From assembly GCF_003086295.3 (NCBI RefSeq), contig NC_092044.1:72282528-72346527 (forward strand): 64,000 bases of DNA. Reading direction: 5' to 3'. Source of the DNA: Arachis hypogaea (Eukaryota; Streptophyta; Magnoliopsida; Fabales; Fabaceae). This document shows, piece by piece, positions 59,907 through 64,000 of the stretch. The first letter of the stretch is position 1; each line of letters opens with the position of its first letter. The notes under the pieces are model-generated. The model was not told the DNA's origin, ran no database searches, and worked only from the letters and a program-made list of their open reading frames with translations. The translations under genes and the position numbers were made by a program.

Positions 59907-61638
59907 TGGTGGACGAAATTGTGATACAAGAGTTCCAGGCACTGTTAGAGAAGCTCACAACTCCGTTCAACTTAACCAGCAAGTGTACTGGGTCATCCAA
60001 GTAATACCTTACATGAGTAAGGGTCGAACCCATAGAGATTGTTGGTATGAAGCAAGCTATGGTCATCTTGTAAATCTCAGTTAAGTGGATTCATACGGTC
60101 AAATGTAATTAGATTAGATATTTAAAAGATAAATAAAATAAAGGGATAGAAATACTTATGCAAACCAATAGTGGGAATTTCAGATAGGCGTGTGGAGGTG
60201 CTGTGCTCCTCTCGAATCTCTACTTTTTTTATTACATTCATCCAATTCTTCCTACTCCTTTCCATGGCAAGCTGTATGTAGGGCATCACCACCATCAATG
60301 GCTACTTTTAATCCTCTCGGAAAAATGGTCCTATGCGCTGTCACTGCACGGCTAATCGTCTGGAGGCATCACCCTTGTTGATAGCTACATCCCATCCTCT
60401 CAGTGAAAATGGTCCAAATGCTCTGTCACAGCACGGCTAATCATCTGTCGGTTCTCAATCAGGTTGGAGTAGAATCCCTTGATTCTTTTGCGTTTGTCAT
60501 CACGCCCAGCCTTCAGGAGTTTGAAGCTCGTCACAGTCATTCAATACCGGAATCCTACTTGGAATACCACAGACAAGGTTAGACTTTCCGGATTCCCGGG
60601 ATCCTACTCGGAATACCACAGACAAGGTTAGACTTTCCGGATCCCCATGAATGCCGCCATCTATCTAGCTTATACCACGAAGATTCTGTTGGGGAATCTA
60701 AGAGATATGCGCCCGGCCTAAGGTAGAACGGAAGTGGTTGTCAGTCGCGCGTTCATAGGTGAGAATGATGATGAGTGTCACGGATCATCACATTCATCAA
60801 GTTGAAGTGTAACATATATCTTGGAATAAGAATAAGGAGAATTGAATAGAAAATAATAGTAATTGTATTGAAACTTGAGGTACAGCAGAGCTCCACACCC
60901 TTAATCTATGGTGTGCAGAAACTCCACTGTTGAAAATACATAAGTGAAAGGTTCAGGCATGGCCGAATGGCCAGCCCCCCTGGTCTAAGGACTAGGCGTC
61001 CAGAGATGTCTAATACACTAGTAAAAAGTCCTATTTATAATAAACTAGCTACTAGGGTTTACATGAGTGAGTAATTGATGCATAAATCCACTTCCGGGGC
61101 CCACTTGGTGTATGTTTGGGCTGAGCTTGATCTATCCACGAGCTGAGGCTTTTCTTGGAGTTGAACGCCAAGTTATAACGTGTTTTGGGCGTTCAACTCC
61201 GGATCATGACGTGTTTCTGGCGTTTAACTCCAGACAGCAGCATGTACTTGGCGTTCAACGCCAAGTTACATCGTCAATTTCCGAATAAAGTATGGACTAT
61301 TATATATTGCTGGAAATCTCTGGATGTCTACTTTCCAACGCCGTTGAGAGCGCGCCATTTGGAGTTCTGTAGCTCCAGAAAATCCATTTCAAGTGCAGGG
61401 AGGTCAGATTCCAACAGCATCAGCAGTCCTTTTGTCAGCCTTTTTCAGAGTTTTGCTCAAGTCCCTCAATTTCAGCCAGAAATTACCTGAAATCATAGAA
61501 AAACACAAAAACTCATAGTAAAGTCCAGAAATGTGAATTTAACATAAAAACTAATGAAAACATCCCTAAAAGTAGCTTGAACTTACTAAAAACTACCTAA
61601 AAACAATGCCAAAAAGCGTATAAATTATCCGCTCATCA
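59907..61638 (-). repeat. Solo LTR of the Athila-like family with target duplication
   Basis: It starts TGGTGGACGAAATTGTGAT and ends CCGCTCATCA, about 1732 bp, the ends of the LTRs of elements B and C. Both sides carry GTCCA (59902-59906 and 61639-61643), so it is a single insertion reduced to one LTR by recombination. It is diverged from the other copies and includes a local duplication near 60480-60640 (CTACT(C/T)GGAATACCACAGAC twice). Confidence 0.88.
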
Positions 61639-61736
61639 GTCCACCTACTAGATTTTAAACAAGAGTTACAAGGATTTTGAAAGCTGGATGAATTCTTTTA
61701 GAAACTAAAATTTAAGTTTCAAAAAATAGAGTTCCG

Positions 61737-63318
61737 TGATAAGCAGATATTTTATACGCTTTTTGGGGGTATTTTCATATAGTTTTTAGTAGGATCTAGC
61801 TACTTTTTAGTATATTTTTATTAGTTTTTATTCAAAAATCACATTTCTGGACTTTTCTATGAGTTTGTGTGTTTTTCTGTGATTTCAGGTATTTTCTGGC
61901 TGAAATTGAGGGACCTGAGCAAAAATCTGATTCAGAGGCTGAAAAAGGACTGCAGATGTTGTTGGATTCTGACCTCCCTGCACTCAAAATGAATTTTCTA
62001 GAGCTACAGAAGCCCAATTGATTTGCTCTTAATTGCGTTGGAAAGTAGACATCCTGGGCTTTCCATCAATATATAATAGTTTATACTTTGCTCGAGTTTT
62101 GATGACGAAAATTGGCATTTAACGCCAAATTTCTACCCTATTCTGGTGTTAAACGCCAGAACTGGGCTAAAAGCTGGAGTTAAACACCCAAACTGGCACA
62201 AAAGCTGGAGTAAAACGCCAAGAATAGGCTATGCATGTGAAAGCTTCATTTCTTAGCCCAAACACACACCAAGTGGGCCCCAGAAGTAGATTTCTGCACT
62301 ATCTATCTTAGCTTACTCATTTTCTGTAAACCTAGGTTACTAGTTGAGTATAAAAATTACTTTTAGAGATTCATTCAGCACCTCATGACATTTTTACATC
62401 TGAATTTTGTATCTTCCACAGTATGAGTCTCTAAACCCCATGGTTGGGGGTGAGGATCTCTGCTGTGTCTCGATGAATTAATGCAATTACTTCTGTTTTC
62501 TATTCAATCACGCTTGTTTCCGTTCTAAAATACTCACTCGCACTTAACCATGATGAATGTGATGATCTGTGACACTCATCATCATTCTCAACTTATGAAC
62601 GCATGCATGACAACCACTTCCGTTCTATTTGTAATAGCTTGAGTGCGTATCTCTTAGGTTTCTGGTTCACGAGTTTGATTGCCTCTCCTGACAACAGAGC
62701 GTTCAAATCCGTGAGGCCAGAATCTTTGTGGTATAAGTTAGAATTAATTGGTAGCATTCTTGAGATCTGGAAAGTCTAAACCTTGTCTGTGGTATTCTGA
62801 GTAAGATCTGGGAAGGGATGATTGTGACGAGCTTCAAACTCACAATTGTTGGGCGTAGTGACAGCGTGCAAAAAGATCAATGGATCTTATTCCAACATAA
62901 GTGGGAACCGATAGATGATTAGCCATGTACATGGACCTTTTTCACTGAGAGGACAGATGGTATCCATTGACAACGGTGATCCACCAACATACAGCTTGCC
63001 ATGGAAGGAGTCTTGCGTGTGTGATGAAAAAGACAGTAGGAAAGCAGAAATTTAGAAGACAGAGCATCTCCAAAACTCCAACCTATTCTCCATTACTGCA
63101 CAACAAGTATTTATTTCATGCTCTTTTACTTTTCGTGATTAAAACTAAGAACCATTATTGATATCCTGACTAAGAATAACTAGATAACCATAGCTTGTTT
63201 CAAGCCGGCAATCTTCGTGGGATCGACCCTTACTCACGTAAGGTATTACTTGGACGACCCAGTGTACTTGCTGGTTAGTTGTGCAGAATTGCAAAATTGT
63301 GATTGTAATTTTCATGCA
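61737..63318 (+). repeat. Degenerate Athila-like LTR, plus orientation
   Basis: It begins TGATAAGCAGATATTTTATA and ends near TTTTCATGCA. Its interior matches the plus-strand LTR of element C (TGATTTCAGGTATTTTCTGG, GGGATCGACCCTTACTCACG). No primer site or matching target duplication is seen, so it is a solo LTR or truncated element. GGCGTT/AACGCC-type units occur at about 62115-62225. Confidence 0.75.
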
Positions 63319-64000
63319 CTAGTCCACGGACGCGTTCCCCTGCCGGCGTACGCGGAGGTGCGTTTTGCATTTCTCATGTACGCACGCATCCTCTCGCGCA
63401 CACAGGACATCCAACCCAAATAGAATGCCCGCCACGTGTGAGGCTGGTGTACATGAGTTATGCATGGTGGCCAAAATTGTAAATACCACAGAATTTCAGT
63501 TTTATACCCCAAACTCCGACGCGCATAACTTTTTTGTTTTAAAACATTTTTCATCCGTTCTTCAAACGGTGTAAACCTCTCGGACCAAATTTTTATTCTA
63601 AATAAGTTTGGTAAAAATTGGAGGTCCAGAGGCTAAGTTATAATTTGTCAAAGTTGGTCAAAAATCAAATATTTCATTAAATTTACAAACCTCAACTTTC
63701 AAAACATACTCATCCCAATCCTTTCAAAACTTACCAAAATTGCCTCAAACCAAGTTCAATCCTTCCTTAAGACCCCTTATTTATGTAATAAAACACCAAT
63801 TCACAATTATAATCTATTTTAATAAAATAATTTATATCCAAGGAAACAATATACAAAATCATCAACTCATGCATATACACATCATCAAGTTTCACAAAAT
63901 TTACATTATTTCACCAACAACCTCAAATCGCCAAGCCTCATAAATACCAACCCATCTCAATCATTAACATCAATAGTCAATCCTATCTTACGGTTAACTA
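63319..64000. other. Intergenic or repeat DNA at the window end
   Basis: A GC-rich piece (63320-63420) resembles the segment near 1590-1670, then AT-rich sequence. No gene is supported. Confidence 0.4.

Overview
This is a repeat-dense plant nuclear window. Exon-intron genes with GT-AG introns, AT-rich intergenic DNA, Ty3/gypsy and Ty1/copia LTR retrotransposons, Mutator-like elements (MULEs), plant mobile domain (PMD) genes, and FAR1, B3 and A1-pepsin families all point to a dicot. The LTR type beginning TGATGAGCGGATAATTTATA is one I associate with legumes, especially Arachis (peanut); that species guess is from memory and was not searched.

Layout. 1-2196 holds the 5' end of a minus-strand gypsy element cut by the window edge (partial gag, tRNA-Asp primer site, 1.7 kb LTR). 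2205-3860 is a satellite-like array with heptamer rhythm. 3993-14325 is a complete minus-strand Athila-like element with 5-bp target duplication TTCTA. 14331-16892 is host DNA with a broken RRM-like gene. 16898-26820 is a second complete member of the same family in the opposite orientation (duplication GCACC); it split a small host ORF in frame. Both complete elements have gag-protease and a second plant-transposon-type ORF but no reverse transcriptase or integrase, so they look non-autonomous.

27000-43300 is the gene-bearing part: a B3-domain gene (+, about 29.1-30.1 kb, probably frameshifted), a FAR1-RELATED SEQUENCE/MULE-transposase-type gene (-, 32.5-35.5 kb, one frameshift), and an intact-looking ten-exon A1 aspartic protease gene (-, 37.3-43.1 kb) whose introns carry a tRNA-derived SINE and a fold-back insertion.

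44579-52804 is an old, multiply mutated copia element (duplication GTAAG). Its 3' LTR is interrupted by a MULE (49045-52650; 9-bp duplication TTTATATAG) carrying a decayed PMD gene. 54432-57710 is a second MULE (9-bp duplication ATCATTTAT) carrying another decayed PMD gene facing a truncated mudrA-like transposase. 58385-63318 has an apparent LTR remnant with tandem repeats, a solo LTR with duplication GTCCA, and an oppositely oriented degenerate LTR.

The genes do not form one pathway. The only gene I would expect to be functional is the aspartic protease; the FAR1-type gene may be functional if its frameshift is a sequence error. The most interesting signals are the PMD cargo in two independent MULEs, the 31-bp-period palindrome arrays in the Athila-like family, the hairpin arrays in the MULE termini, and the heptamer-based satellite.
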